64,000 bases of DNA from Butyrivibrio sp. AE3004 (GCF_000703165.1 NZ_JNLQ01000001.1:62001-126000), one strand, 5' to 3'. Shown: positions 7,689 to 16,817, numbered from the stretch's first letter. Made by a program: numbers and translations. The notes: generated by a model not told the origin, from the sequence alone.

Positions 7689-8853
7689 GCTTTTCACCTC
7701 CGGAAGTAGCAACATCTACCAGCTTTTTGAAATCTTTTATACCCACAAAACCATTCTCTGCAAAATCTGCAGAAAAGCCAGCCAGCATGTTGCCTGATTT
7801 ATAAATCTTATTGGTGACCATGCTCTTTTGTCTTAACGCAGCCACAAAAAATCTACCAAGAATAGTATTGTCTTTAGCTTCTTTTCTGGCTGCCAAGTAC
7901 TCATCTTTATATCTGTAGACATCAAAATCATCAATTATATTGCCGGTAATTTTTTCACCTAAAGCTTTCCAGTCAGCGCAGGAGTCAATCTGCCGTTTAT
8001 TTATGATTTCTTTTATTTGAGCTTCATAAGGACTAACAATTTCAAAGTCGTAAGTATCTTTGTCAAAAGAGCTGATATTCCCCCTTAAATACCTCATGGC
8101 ATAAACCATCTGACAAAAGGCATGATAATAGTCAGATGGATTGTCTTTTACAATCTCCGTAAAATCCCCCCATGCAGGCAAATACTTATATTTGATAAAG
8201 CTATAATCCGGAAGATGCCCGGCTCTCCCGTGTCCCAGATTCATTATGGAATTCTCACTGGTCTGGAAAAGACTGTTAGTATATATGCTTCTGTTAAGAT
8301 CATCCGGAGTTGACGTACTGTGCCGAAATGTTATTTTCTTTTCAAATTCTCCGGCATCACCGCTAAAAATCTCATAGAAATAATAGTCGGTATTATTGAT
8401 GACAAGAGAAGGTGTCCCTGCAAAATTGCGGTGTGCCCAGGTATCAGCCAAAACGTGCATGGCTAGCCCTACTGACTCAAGAGACTTTCCTTTTGCAAGC
8501 TTTACAGTCTCCACCAACAGATCGCCATTTGGACCGCAGATAAGACGATATTTGTTTCTATATCCTCTAGTACACCATTTTTTTTCAGCATAAAGATCCT
8601 GAGGCAAAAAATGGAAGCTAGACCATATCCTAGTTATATCCTGAAGCCCCAGAAGGTCTGCACGAGCATTTATCAGCTCTACCTGTGACTGAGTTGTAGC
8701 TGCGGACAAAGGGGCTTTGATGCTTGTTAAAAAAGTTCTTGTACAACAATCAACAAATTGCGCAGAATACGCTATTTCACTGCTTTCTTCATGAGAATAT
8801 CCTGCAATAATTGCTGCCAGGTAGGTAGCATAATAGTGAAAATCAATGTTCAT
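7681..8853 (-). CDS. DUF6765 family protein
   Basis: A 390-aa protein that starts MNIDFHYYATYLAAIIAGYS and carries the family's conserved stretches AYSAQFVDCC, LQDITRIWSSFHFLPQDLYA, AMHVLADTWAHRNFAGTPSL and NLGHGRAGHLPDYSF. The histidine-rich HVLADTWAH pattern resembles metal-binding sites of phospholipase C/S1-P1-like hydrolases, so a metal-dependent hydrolase is a guess. The start overlaps the small membrane gene upstream by 11 bases. Family members often stand next to small membrane proteins, as here. Confidence 0.8.
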   Translation of the reverse strand: MNIDFHYYATYLAAIIAGYSHEESSEIAYSAQFVDCCTRTFLTSIKAPLSAATTQSQVELINARADLLGLQDITRIWSSFHFLPQDLYAEKKWCTRGYRNKYRLICGPNGDLLVETVKLAKGKSLESVGLAMHVLADTWAHRNFAGTPSLVINNTDYYFYEIFSGDAGEFEKKITFRHSTSTPDDLNRSIYTNSLFQTSENSIMNLGHGRAGHLPDYSFIKYKYLPAWGDFTEIVKDNPSDYYHAFCQMVYAMRYLRGNISSFDKDTYDFEIVSPYEAQIKEIINKRQIDSCADWKALGEKITGNIIDDFDVYRYKDEYLAARKEAKDNTILGRFFVAALRQKSMVTNKIYKSGNMLAGFSADFAENGFVGIKDFKKLVDVATSGGEKHD

Positions 8854-9091
8854 GGGCTGCCTCCTGTTTACTGATCATATTGGAAAGAATTCGGGATCTG
8901 ATTGCGGAAAAAAACAGTGCCAGCAATACTCCTGCAGATGACAAATCCAAAAGAAACTCTGCAATCTGATCAATAGAATTGTTAATGTCATCTGTTAAAC
9001 TAGCCTCATTAAAAGTTAAATCTCTGATTGAAAGAATCCCCAAATAGTAGGAATATATATATAAGAAGCCTGCTAAAAGTGCGATTATCAA
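8843..9091 (-). CDS. Small membrane protein (82 aa)
   Basis: Two hydrophobic segments (ALLAGFLYIYSYYLGIL and FLLDLSSAGVLLALFFSAI) are joined by an acidic loop. Its ATG overlaps the stop of the preceding gene (ATGA) and its end overlaps the DUF6765 start, so it is coupled on both sides. Probably a membrane partner of the DUF6765 protein. Confidence 0.6.
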   Translation of the reverse strand: MIIALLAGFLYIYSYYLGILSIRDLTFNEASLTDDINNSIDQIAEFLLDLSSAGVLLALFFSAIRSRILSNMISKQEAAHEH

Positions 9092-9405
9092 ATAAAGATA
9101 TCTTTTTTCCCTTTTTTAGCCTCTGCATTTGCACATTTGCCAACGTATAGACTAATAGAAAAAACCAATACCAAAAAAGCTAAAATTATGAGGTACGTTA
9201 TAAATGCTACTGCTTTAAGACTTACTTCTTCCTCTGAAACTCCTGAATTAGTATAGATATTGCTGATCATTTCTGCGATATAGTTCCTATTCGCGAAAAA
9301 CGTCATTATGGCTTTTATAACTGACCATAACCCAAGGCCAATAGCGCCGGTCCCACATAGAGAAAGACTATTTAAGCTACGTCTACGTTCTCTTTGTAAA
9401 TCCAT
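9088..9405 (-). CDS. Small membrane protein (105 aa), first gene of the DUF6765 operon
   Basis: Two membrane segments (about residues 15-36 and 66-90), with a basic start MDLQRERRRS and a lysine-rich tail. No family recognised. ATG 9405 is preceded by AGGAGAG. The promoter should lie at 9410-9600, an AT-rich stretch shared with the divergent plus-strand gene. Confidence 0.6.
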   Translation of the reverse strand: MDLQRERRRSLNSLSLCGTGAIGLGLWSVIKAIMTFFANRNYIAEMISNIYTNSGVSEEEVSLKAVAFITYLIILAFLVLVFSISLYVGKCANAEAKKGKKDIFI

Positions 9406-9720
9406 TTCAACTCTCCTGTATGTACATCTTTTAACGTTATTATATCAAACATTGCATTCAGGTATCCTATATCCCCGGCGCTTTATTTTTTTTTAATTGT
9501 TGGCAGAGGACATATGATGCAATCTGAGTCCATAGATATGTTTCCCCAGATAGGTATACGTATTAAAAAAAAATAAATTTTCTCTATTAAATGTCAAAAT
9601 ATTACTTTTTTATCGGATAATTAATGTGTACGAATTATTTACAGCAATGGAGGAAAACATATGTAGTTAATAATTGCTTTATTCTCAAATATTCCCCTTC
9701 TACTGATAGGTTGGATACTC

Positions 9721-10092
9721 ATGTCCATTGGGTACTTCCTGGTGCTCAAAAAGGCAGGTTTAAAGAAATGGACAGCTGTGGTGCCATTTCTTGCAGAGCG
9801 GGAGCTTTCAACTGTTCTGTTTAAGAGAATGCGAACCTTCTACAGATCCTTTGCAATAGCGGCGATGGGAAAGCTGGAGGCCGGAGACACTCTGCAGTTT
9901 GTATTTGACAGATACACACAGGATGGTGAGCTAATAAGCTCTACAACAGAAGTAAGGCCTGTTGTTGTAACAGCTAGCGGCAGTCCGAAGGTTGAATTCA
10001 AAGCAATAGAGGATGGTGACTATATAATTGGCGGAGTTTTAACTGATGTATATCAGAGAAAGATGACTTCAAAGATAGTAAACGTGCAGTAA
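9721..10092 (+). CDS. Hypothetical protein with membrane-anchored N-terminus; possible nonsense-interrupted start
   Basis: From ATG 9721 the product has 123 residues (LKKAGLKKWTAVVPFLAERE, then a beta-rich domain). The frame is open upstream to 9667 and encodes a clear membrane segment (IIALFSNIPLLLIGWILM). That longer form would start at ATG 9661, which has a perfect GGAGG site, but its second codon is TAG. The gene may therefore be inactivated or use a weak internal start. The rest resembles membrane proteins with a positive patch after the first helix. Confidence 0.5.
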   Translation: MSIGYFLVLKKAGLKKWTAVVPFLAERELSTVLFKRMRTFYRSFAIAAMGKLEAGDTLQFVFDRYTQDGELISSTTEVRPVVVTASGSPKVEFKAIEDGDYIIGGVLTDVYQRKMTSKIVNVQ

Positions 10093-10143
10093 AAAGTTAG
10101 GATATTTAAAATAATATAACAATGTGTAAGGAGAGTCTCAAGC

Positions 10144-10992
10144 ATGGAAAGACAAAAGAAGATCATTAATCACAAAATTTTTAATGAACACTGGTTTATT
10201 GGATCCATATTGCTTATTATCTGGGGGTACCTTTTTACATACTTTATCTCAGTTATAGTGGCGGTAATTTTGGGAAATGTGATTCCGCTTCCGAAAGAAG
10301 AGATCATGTATATAGGGATGATACTTGGAGCATTATTGACTTTACTTGTTCATAAAAGGTGGTTTTATCCTGAGTATGAGGGTTCCCTAAAGACAAAAGA
10401 TCTTAAAAGATGGTTAATTACAGGCTTAATTATCCTTGTTATCGTGCTGCTTCCTGATATTATTACTTCGCTTATTCTAAAAACTAATTTGGGAGCACCG
10501 ACTCTTCACTCTGTACTAATGGCAGGTGTTGCAGGAACTGTTGAAGAGACCGTTTTCAGAGGACTTCCTGTGTCATATCTGATGAGGCAAAATAAAAAGA
10601 AGTCACATATAATATGGATAGCAATAGTGACTTCTTTGATATTTGGATCAGTTCATGGTTTCAATTTTTTTGCCGGTGCTACACTTCTGGCGGCGCTTTT
10701 ACAGGTTATTTCAACCAGTGCAGCAGGATTTTTGCTCTGTGCACTATTTATCAGGAGCGGAAGTTTACTTCCTTCAATGCTCATGCATACAATAAATGAT
10801 GTTTATGCTTTTATGAATTTGGATCTGGTTTCTGAAGCTGGAGTAATGGAAGGCACTTTAAAAACCTCTGATATAGTTCTCAATATGATTCTATCTGTTT
10901 TACAGATCATTATTGCGATATATCTTTTACATCCATCGGCATGGGATGAAATTATGGAAACCTGGAACCGGAAATGGGGTAAAGAGAATTAA
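10144..10992 (+). CDS. CPBP-family intramembrane metalloprotease
   Basis: A 282-aa membrane protein with the three CPBP (CAAX protease/bacteriocin immunity) motifs: EETVFRG with the paired glutamates, FGSVHGFNF, and MLMHTINDVY. These form the metal site within the membrane. Start ATG has GGAGAG eight bases upstream. It shares a strong two-way terminator with a second CPBP gene on the opposite strand. Members of this family process prenylated peptides or give immunity to peptide toxins; the substrate here is unknown. Confidence 0.85.
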   Translation: MERQKKIINHKIFNEHWFIGSILLIIWGYLFTYFISVIVAVILGNVIPLPKEEIMYIGMILGALLTLLVHKRWFYPEYEGSLKTKDLKRWLITGLIILVIVLLPDIITSLILKTNLGAPTLHSVLMAGVAGTVEETVFRGLPVSYLMRQNKKKSHIIWIAIVTSLIFGSVHGFNFFAGATLLAALLQVISTSAAGFLLCALFIRSGSLLPSMLMHTINDVYAFMNLDLVSEAGVMEGTLKTSDIVLNMILSVLQIIIAIYLLHPSAWDEIMETWNRKWGKEN

Positions 10993-11006
10993 ATCGTGAT
11001 AAATAT

Positions 11007-11040
11007 AATGCGCCGAACGAAAGTTCGGCGCATTGCTTTT
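11007..11040. terminator. Bidirectional terminator between two CPBP genes
   Basis: A 12-bp perfect stem (AATGCGCCGAAC/GTTCGGCGCATT) with loop GAAA, followed by GCTTTT. It serves both converging genes. Confidence 0.9.
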
Positions 11041-11965
11041 AATTCCAGATTTCAGTTGGCTTTTTATTATTTTTGCTTCCCCATAGATAAACTATTATAC
11101 AACTTACTATTATAAGTGCTATAGCTAGTATTGTAGCTTCAACACCAAATCCTACGTCATATGCAAAACTATCCATGGCTGTAGATGCATCTAGTTTAAA
11201 GATTGAAACTGGCGATACGTTACCACTGTTTGGAAGTCCAAATATAATGTTCTGGGTGAAATTCCAGGCTGCGTGTGCTGCCATCGGCATCCATATTGAA
11301 TCGCAATAATAAACCATAAGTGTATAGAGAAGTCCGGCAAAAAAGATACTAGGAAGAGCAAGTGGAGACAATCCCGGATTAGCTGCATGCACCAGTGAAA
11401 ACAGCAGAGCATTTCCTACAACCGCTATAGCAGGATTTTTATATCCTCTTCTTAGTCTCTGATACAGAAAGCCCCTGCAAAGTAATTCTTCTGCGCTGGA
11501 CTGAATAAATATAACTATAAAAAGTGGTATTACCTGCAATAGATTTAATGAATCAAAATAAATATGGATATCTTTATGCAGCAAAGCCACCATAATGCAA
11601 AATGCATTTTGAGCAAAACCAATTAAAAGACCTAAAAGCAGGTATTTCACTGTATTCCCTTTGCAAAAAGGTGTTAAAGCCTTAATTATTGGTCTGTTTT
11701 TTGGGGTAAAGTAGCAATAAAGTAAAGCTATAATCCAAACTCCCAGGAAGGTGAAATATTGTTGAAATATTGTTAGAAAATCGACATTGTTATCGTTGAT
11801 AATCGGTTTCATTAATATATTAGAGATTACGAGAACTCCCGTCTGCCCGACAAGCATCATCACAAGTGTCACTATAAGCGGAATAAGAAAGAAATCATTC
11901 CATTTATACTGATCCGTGTGCAGGTTCTTGAAAAAGTTTTTCTGTTCGTTGCTTCTTTCTGCCAT
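11039..11965 (-). CDS. CPBP-family intramembrane metalloprotease
   Basis: A 308-aa protein with about eight membrane segments and the CPBP motifs SSAEELLCRGFLYQRLRRG, FSLVHAANPG and MAAHAAWNF. It is only distantly similar to the CPBP protein at 10.1 kb. The N-terminus is cytoplasmic and charged (MAERSNEQKNFFKN). ATG 11965 is preceded by GAGAGGATC. Single gene with its own promoter to the right. Confidence 0.85.
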   Translation of the reverse strand: MAERSNEQKNFFKNLHTDQYKWNDFFLIPLIVTLVMMLVGQTGVLVISNILMKPIINDNNVDFLTIFQQYFTFLGVWIIALLYCYFTPKNRPIIKALTPFCKGNTVKYLLLGLLIGFAQNAFCIMVALLHKDIHIYFDSLNLLQVIPLFIVIFIQSSAEELLCRGFLYQRLRRGYKNPAIAVVGNALLFSLVHAANPGLSPLALPSIFFAGLLYTLMVYYCDSIWMPMAAHAAWNFTQNIIFGLPNSGNVSPVSIFKLDASTAMDSFAYDVGFGVEATILAIALIIVSCIIVYLWGSKNNKKPTEIWN

Positions 11966-12106
11966 ATTAAGATCCTCTCTTCAAGTGAATCATTTCTACA
12001 TAAATAATTGTAGCACATAATACCGTTAAAAATAAAAGGTTTTTCCGCCTAGATAAACGCGATTAAACTTTTAAGGTTACTGTTCATAGGTTAGCTTGAG
12101 ATAAGA

Positions 12107-12147
12107 ATACCGGTGATCTAGACTGAAATCAGTCAGACCACCGGTAT
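12107..12147 (+). other. Strong hairpin in a 390-bp gene-free stretch
   Basis: ATACCGGTG and CACCGGTAT flank an inner GACTGA/TCAGTC stem. No T-run follows, so it may be a degraded terminator or an element end. The surrounding DNA (11980-12360) shows no convincing gene. Confidence 0.5.
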
Positions 12148-12369
12148 GTCATATCGTGATCATGGACCAGTATACCCTGATAATGCTCTTTCAGAATCAT
12201 TTAAGGCTGGGTTAAGGTTACGATAATATCCTGTACTTATCAGGAAGAGAAAACCTGATAACCCCACACAAACTTTTTCATTTTCATAACACAATAGGCT
12301 GACAGTCGGAATAGCTGGGTAGCCTTCCTCCCTAAGATCCAGCCCGGCAATGCCTGGCTTTTATTTATT

Positions 12370-12573
12370 ATGTTTCAGATCAGGAACATACTCTACGCGG
12401 ATATGCTTTGGCAATTCCAGAAGCATGATAATGAGCTTTGTAGTCATAAGTCGATACTGGCAGCCAATCAAGACAAGGTATACATGGAATCCAAGAAAAG
12501 TAAAGGTCCTGATGATTCATTGGGATATTTAAGGGGAAGCAACTATTACGAAGATGGGGGAATTGAAGAATGA
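12370..12573 (+). pseudogene. Possible istA C-terminal remnant
   Basis: The frame ends GSNYYEDGGIEE with its TGA overlapping the istB ATG (ATGA), the arrangement expected for istA-istB. The catalytic DDE domain and the HTH of IstA are missing. Family assignment rests on position only. Confidence 0.4.
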
Positions 12574-13310
12574 TAAACGAAGAAACACGAAGAAAACTTA
12601 AGGAGCTTAACATCAGCGAATTAGCAGTTGCACTTGAACAGCAGCAAAAAGATCCTCTTTCAGCAAAACTCTCTTTCGATGAGCGCTTTCTGAGACTTGT
12701 CGATTATCTTTACCAGGAGAAGTATAATTGTAAGATACAGAGGCTTATAAAGACAGCCAAGTTCAGATTTCCTCAAGCTGACAGGCAGTCACTGTACTTT
12801 GATGGCAGAACACTTAATCATGAAGCTGTTACTGAGCTGATGACATGTCAGTACGTTCATTCCAAACATAGTATTGTACTTCAAGGCTATACTGGGTCAG
12901 GTAAGACATTTCTGGCATGTGCACTCGGAAAGGAAGCTTGCCGTCAACAGATAAAGACCAGATACATAAGACTTCCAGATCTATTGATGGAGTATGGTGA
13001 TACTGTTCTTATTCCAGGACAAGAGAAACGTATTCTTAATAAGTATGCAAAAGTACCGCTCCTGATACTGGATGAGTGGCTTATGGCAGATATATCCAAA
13101 GAGGAACTCCACTTTCTCTTTGAGCTTATGGAAAGACGCTCAGATTCCTCATCCACTATCTTTTGTACGCAGTATTCTAAAAAAGACTGGATCAAAAAGC
13201 TGGGTGAAGGAGTCTATGCGGAGGCGATAGTAGACAGATTTGCTTATACAACAACCTGGGTAGAAACAGGAAAAACAAACATGCGCAGATACTGCAGTAA
13301 ACGCGAATAA
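12570..13310 (+). CDS. istB: IstB-type transposition helper ATPase
   Basis: A 246-aa AAA+ protein with the IstB layout: N-terminal basic helix bundle (LKELNISELAVALEQQQKDP), Walker A GYTGSGKTFLACALG near residue 110, Walker B VPLLILDEWL near 165, and a sensor region FCTQYSKKDWIKKL. IstB assembles on DNA and directs the IstA transposase to targets. The usual GPTGVGKT motif is here GYTGSGKT. The gene is complete, but its partner istA is missing. Confidence 0.9.
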   Translation: MINEETRRKLKELNISELAVALEQQQKDPLSAKLSFDERFLRLVDYLYQEKYNCKIQRLIKTAKFRFPQADRQSLYFDGRTLNHEAVTELMTCQYVHSKHSIVLQGYTGSGKTFLACALGKEACRQQIKTRYIRLPDLLMEYGDTVLIPGQEKRILNKYAKVPLLILDEWLMADISKEELHFLFELMERRSDSSSTIFCTQYSKKDWIKKLGEGVYAEAIVDRFAYTTTWVETGKTNMRRYCSKRE

Positions 13311-13407
13311 TCTGCCAAGTGGGGCTGAATTGCGAACCGGTGGTTCGCAATAAAAAAACGATGGTGCTGAGCGATGCTCAGCACCGGTGCCCTTGGCACG
13401 AAATAAT
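13311..13407 (-). repeat. IS21-like right end
   Basis: Just after istB lies GTGGGGCTGAATTGCGAACC, the inverse of the left-end motif. A TTGCGAACCGGTGGTTCGCAA palindrome core (13331-13352) and a GGTGCTGAGC/GCTCAGCACC hairpin follow. The outermost bases read, inwards from 13407, ATTATTTCGTGCC, like GAATATTTCGGGC at the left end. Confidence 0.7.
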
Positions 13408-13416
13408 CACCAAACT
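13408..13416. repeat. Right copy of 9-bp duplication CACCAAACT
   Basis: Matches 4801-4809. Removing 4810-13416 restores a continuous RIT leader in front of the first recombinase. Confidence 0.75.
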
Positions 13417-13465
13417 ATATAATAAAGTAATCAACTATAGCTTTATTTTACAGAAAGGAGGTCCT

Positions 13466-14698
13466 ATGGATATTCTTAATTGTCAAACGTTCCTTTCAGA
13501 CTTGGGAGAAATCCTTTTACATCGAAAAGAAGAACTCAAATGCTCTGCGTCAACCATTCGGATGTGCAAATACCACTTAAATCGTTTACAAATATTCATG
13601 AACATCAATGGCTTTGAGTTTTATACTCCCGATATTGGTGTTTTATTTCTTACTTCTTTGAAGTGTAGAAAAGGTTCACAGCAAAAAAAAGCTGAATATG
13701 TGGCGCTTATTACGCAACTTAATGACTGTCTGATATATGGGTATTTTAAATCTTATCATTGTCGTAAGATTATCGTTAGTACCCCAACGCAATATGTAGA
13801 TTTAGAAAATCAATACCTAAAATGGTGTGAAGAAAAAGGGAATGTCCCATCTACAATCAAGAATAAGAAAAGTGCTTTTTCCAAATGGTTCTGTCTTCTT
13901 GAATCGGTTGGATGCAGTTCCTTAACGGAAATCAATCCCGGCCACGTAACAGGGGCAGTGCTTAAAGAACATTATACTGGAAATTATGGTTATATTCGTG
14001 AAATACTCAAATATTTGGCTCAAAATGATCTTGTAAAAGATGATTTATCTATACTTATACCAAAGCAAAAGCGGGAGTATCATCTTCCTACCACATATGA
14101 TAAAGATGAACGTAAGCGTCTTGAAATGGCTCCAGATAGAACTACTTCTATTGGAAAACGCGATTATGCCATTATTCTTCTTGCCAATAGACTTGGTATC
14201 CGTTGTATAGATATTTGTCACCTGACTTTTGACAACCTAAATCTTGACGATAGTATTATCACATTTGAAATGGCAAAAACGAAGGAACCCTACGAAATCT
14301 ATTTATTGGATGATGTTAAATCTGCAATTATTGACTATATCGAAAATGGAAGACCTGCAATAGATGATAAACACATATTTACTATGCACCGTTCACCTTA
14401 TGCTCCCATTAGCAGAAACACAATTTACGGTATAGTTTCAAAGGTATTTAGGCAGACGGGGATTGATACCTCCAACAAAAAGCATGGCGCTCATTCTTTG
14501 AGATCTTCGCTTGCAACTGACATGGTAAATACTGGTGAAACCTATGAACAAACAAGAAAAGTTCTCGGTCATAGGGATCCAAATGCCATCAGGCATTATG
14601 CGCGGCTTGACAGAAAAAAGTTACGATTGTGTGCTTTAGAAGTAAGAGAACCCTCCGGTTATTTTGAGCGCTTTCTCAACGGGGAGGTGAAGTTATGA
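13466..14698 (+). CDS. ritA: RIT tyrosine recombinase A
   Basis: A 410-aa tyrosine recombinase, first of the trio. The catalytic set is complete: Arg in NRLGIRCIDICHLTF, Lys in the following hairpin (MAKTKEPYEIYL), HSLRSSLA, LGHRDPNAIRHYARLD with the tyrosine nucleophile. The N-terminal half holds two SAM-like core-binding segments, longer than in a simple integrase. ATG 13466 with AGGAGG is the start; the frame is open further upstream but without a site. Its stop overlaps ritB by ATGA. Confidence 0.88.
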   Translation: MDILNCQTFLSDLGEILLHRKEELKCSASTIRMCKYHLNRLQIFMNINGFEFYTPDIGVLFLTSLKCRKGSQQKKAEYVALITQLNDCLIYGYFKSYHCRKIIVSTPTQYVDLENQYLKWCEEKGNVPSTIKNKKSAFSKWFCLLESVGCSSLTEINPGHVTGAVLKEHYTGNYGYIREILKYLAQNDLVKDDLSILIPKQKREYHLPTTYDKDERKRLEMAPDRTTSIGKRDYAIILLANRLGIRCIDICHLTFDNLNLDDSIITFEMAKTKEPYEIYLLDDVKSAIIDYIENGRPAIDDKHIFTMHRSPYAPISRNTIYGIVSKVFRQTGIDTSNKKHGAHSLRSSLATDMVNTGETYEQTRKVLGHRDPNAIRHYARLDRKKLRLCALEVREPSGYFERFLNGEVKL

Positions 14699-15714
14699 AA
14701 CAGCATGTATTTAAGAGTAACATTGGTCTGTATATACCACAGTTTATGGAATACAGCAAGCCACAATTATCGGAAAGCTCTTATGAACGAAGGTATTCCC
14801 AACTTGCATTATTTGACGAGTTTTTATTTAATACCAATTTTAAGGACAAAGACATAGATGAATACATAGTGAATAAATGGATTCATTCATTGACTCCATT
14901 GTCAGATAAAACAATAATGACTTATACCGTTTCAATCAGAAAGTTCCTCGAATATCTCAATGCAATGGGGGTTGCAGCTTGTTACCTTCCTCCGGTAAGA
15001 AAGGTTTCTGATAATTATGTCGCCCACATTTTTTCTGAAAATGAACTGGATACTATCTATTCTTTTATAGATGATTATCCATGTGGGAAATGCAATGGAC
15101 TACCTTACATAAAAGTCGAGCTACCAATGGTTTTAAGAATACTTGAAAGCTGCGGAACAAGGTTGAATGAAACACTTTCATTGCAGATGAAGAATGTAGA
15201 TTTAAAACATGGCACACTGACAATAGTGCATGCAAAGAAACATAAGGAACGAATTGTTCCAATGGCGGAATCGCTCGCCACAATCCTTGAACGCTATTGC
15301 ATGGGATTGGGAATAATCCATAATCCAGATGCATATATTTTTCCCAGAAAGGACTTTTCGGCTCATCTTGGAAAAAACGATATTTATTATAGGTTTTCAA
15401 ACATTCTTAAATGGAATAAGCTTGTTGAAAGTAACAAGAAAAAGTTCTCCCGTGGGATTTGTCCTCATTGTTTAAGACACAGCTTTGCGCTAAGGTCATT
15501 AAAAAAACTGGAATCAATGGGAATACACCTCAACGACGCTATACCGTACCTCTCTATTTTTTTGGGACATGAACGCTTTCAGGAAACCGAAAAATATTTG
15601 AAATTTAGTGCTGAGATGTTTCCAGATGAACTTGGCAAATTTGATGAAGCTTCTATATCCATTTTTCCTGATGACAGCATATGGGCTGATTTCTACGAGG
15701 AGGTGATTGAATGA
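14695..15714 (+). CDS. ritB: RIT tyrosine recombinase B
   Basis: A 339-aa tyrosine recombinase. Catalytic residues seen: Arg in LESCGTRLNETLSLQMKNVD, Lys in VHAKKHKERIVPM, HCLRHSFALRS, and LGHERFQETEKYLKFS with Tyr. It contains an insertion with two Cys pairs (CGKCNGLP and CPHC) that is common in the middle RIT recombinase. Start and stop both overlap neighbours by ATGA, so the three proteins are probably made in fixed ratio. Confidence 0.88.
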   Translation: MKQHVFKSNIGLYIPQFMEYSKPQLSESSYERRYSQLALFDEFLFNTNFKDKDIDEYIVNKWIHSLTPLSDKTIMTYTVSIRKFLEYLNAMGVAACYLPPVRKVSDNYVAHIFSENELDTIYSFIDDYPCGKCNGLPYIKVELPMVLRILESCGTRLNETLSLQMKNVDLKHGTLTIVHAKKHKERIVPMAESLATILERYCMGLGIIHNPDAYIFPRKDFSAHLGKNDIYYRFSNILKWNKLVESNKKKFSRGICPHCLRHSFALRSLKKLESMGIHLNDAIPYLSIFLGHERFQETEKYLKFSAEMFPDELGKFDEASISIFPDDSIWADFYEEVIE

Positions 15715-16751
15715 ACAAGCAAACCACTTTCCTCGAAATGCTTGAGTTCTGGCTATCAGGTTATCTTCCGGACGAAGAGGGCAAGCGCTTCAATACCATT
15801 AAGTTCTATCGCGATAGTTGGAGACTAATGATCCAGTTTATGTATGAACAGAAATCCATCCCTGCAGATAAGATTACTTTTTCGTCACTTGATTATGAGA
15901 TGATTTCTGATTTTTTGCAATGGTTACAAAAAGAGCGTAGAGTATGTGCATCAACAAGAAATACAAGATTGGCAGCCATAACAAAATTTTCTGAATATGC
16001 CCAGAATAGAAATTTTAGTGCAGCATCTTGTTTCCGTTCAGCATGTATTAAATTTCCCTACAAAAAGTTATGTGATGCTAAGGAACGATCATACTTTACT
16101 CAGGAGGAGACTCAAAAAATTCTTGCACTCCCAGATGTCAAGGATCAAACAGGTTACAGAGACCAAGTTATTCTTTCTGTAATGTATGCAAGCGGAATGA
16201 GAGCAGATGAATTATGCAACTTGACTGTAGGAGATATAAATTTTCCTGAGGATGGCAGGGCTTCCATTCTTATACATGGCAAAGGTGGAAAAAGTCGGAG
16301 GATAAAGATTTCCACAGTACCGTCTGGCATGCTAAAAAAATACATTGCACATCGAAAAATATCAAACCGGCCTGACAGACATGTGTTTTCTACACAGCGA
16401 AATGAGCAGATGAGCGTGAGTGCCCTTGAAGAAATATTCTCCAAATATGTGTCACGTGCCAAAGAACAAAACGATGGCCTCTTTCTGGAAAAGAATTATA
16501 CGCCTCACTCAATGAGACATACAACTGCTGTCCACATGGTAGAAGCAGGCATACCGCTTATTGTTATAAAACAGTTTCTTGGTCACAGCAGTCTGACTTC
16601 GACCGAGGTGTACGCAAAACTAAGCCAGTCTAAAGTGAACGAGAGGCTTAAGGACTGGGATGAAAAATACTGGAATGATATCTTAATTGACTCATTAAAT
16701 AAAGAATCCGTCGATCAAAGCAAGACTAATATTCCGGATTTTTTGAAATAG
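15711..16751 (+). CDS. ritC: RIT tyrosine recombinase C
   Basis: A 346-aa XerC/D-like recombinase with complete catalytic residues: Arg in MYASGMRADELCNLTV, Lys in IHGKGGKSRRIKI, HSMRHTTAVHM, and LGHSSLTSTEVYAKLS with Tyr. It is the most canonical of the three. It ends 66 bases before the right inverted repeat, with an inverted repeat GGAGATAGGC/GCCTATCTCC (16779-16817) in between. Confidence 0.9.
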   Translation: MNKQTTFLEMLEFWLSGYLPDEEGKRFNTIKFYRDSWRLMIQFMYEQKSIPADKITFSSLDYEMISDFLQWLQKERRVCASTRNTRLAAITKFSEYAQNRNFSAASCFRSACIKFPYKKLCDAKERSYFTQEETQKILALPDVKDQTGYRDQVILSVMYASGMRADELCNLTVGDINFPEDGRASILIHGKGGKSRRIKISTVPSGMLKKYIAHRKISNRPDRHVFSTQRNEQMSVSALEEIFSKYVSRAKEQNDGLFLEKNYTPHSMRHTTAVHMVEAGIPLIVIKQFLGHSSLTSTEVYAKLSQSKVNERLKDWDEKYWNDILIDSLNKESVDQSKTNIPDFLK

Positions 16752-16778
16752 TCGACTTTTTTATTTAGAATTAATCTT

Positions 16779-16817
16779 GGAGATAGGCTTAATACAATGG
16801 TATTTTGGCCTATCTCC
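16779..16817. repeat. Subterminal inverted repeat at the RIT right end
   Basis: GGAGATAGGC and GCCTATCTCC lie 19 bases apart. No equivalent is seen at the left end, so it may be a one-sided recombinase site or the terminator of the trio. Confidence 0.5.

Larger units (their letters stand above)
4810..13407 (+). mobile_element. IS21-like 8.6-kb segment inserted in the RIT leader
   Basis: Both ends carry related, in-facing sequences: TATTTCG next to a small hairpin, then a unit reading TTCGCAATT-x-AGCCCCAC. A full istB lies just inside the right end, but istA is gone apart from a possible tail. The segment holds cargo in its place: prophage fragments, alsD, IS110 and Fic remnants, a DUF6765 operon and two CPBP proteases. 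A 9-bp direct repeat flanks it. Without IstA it is probably unable to move unless helped in trans. Confidence 0.75.
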
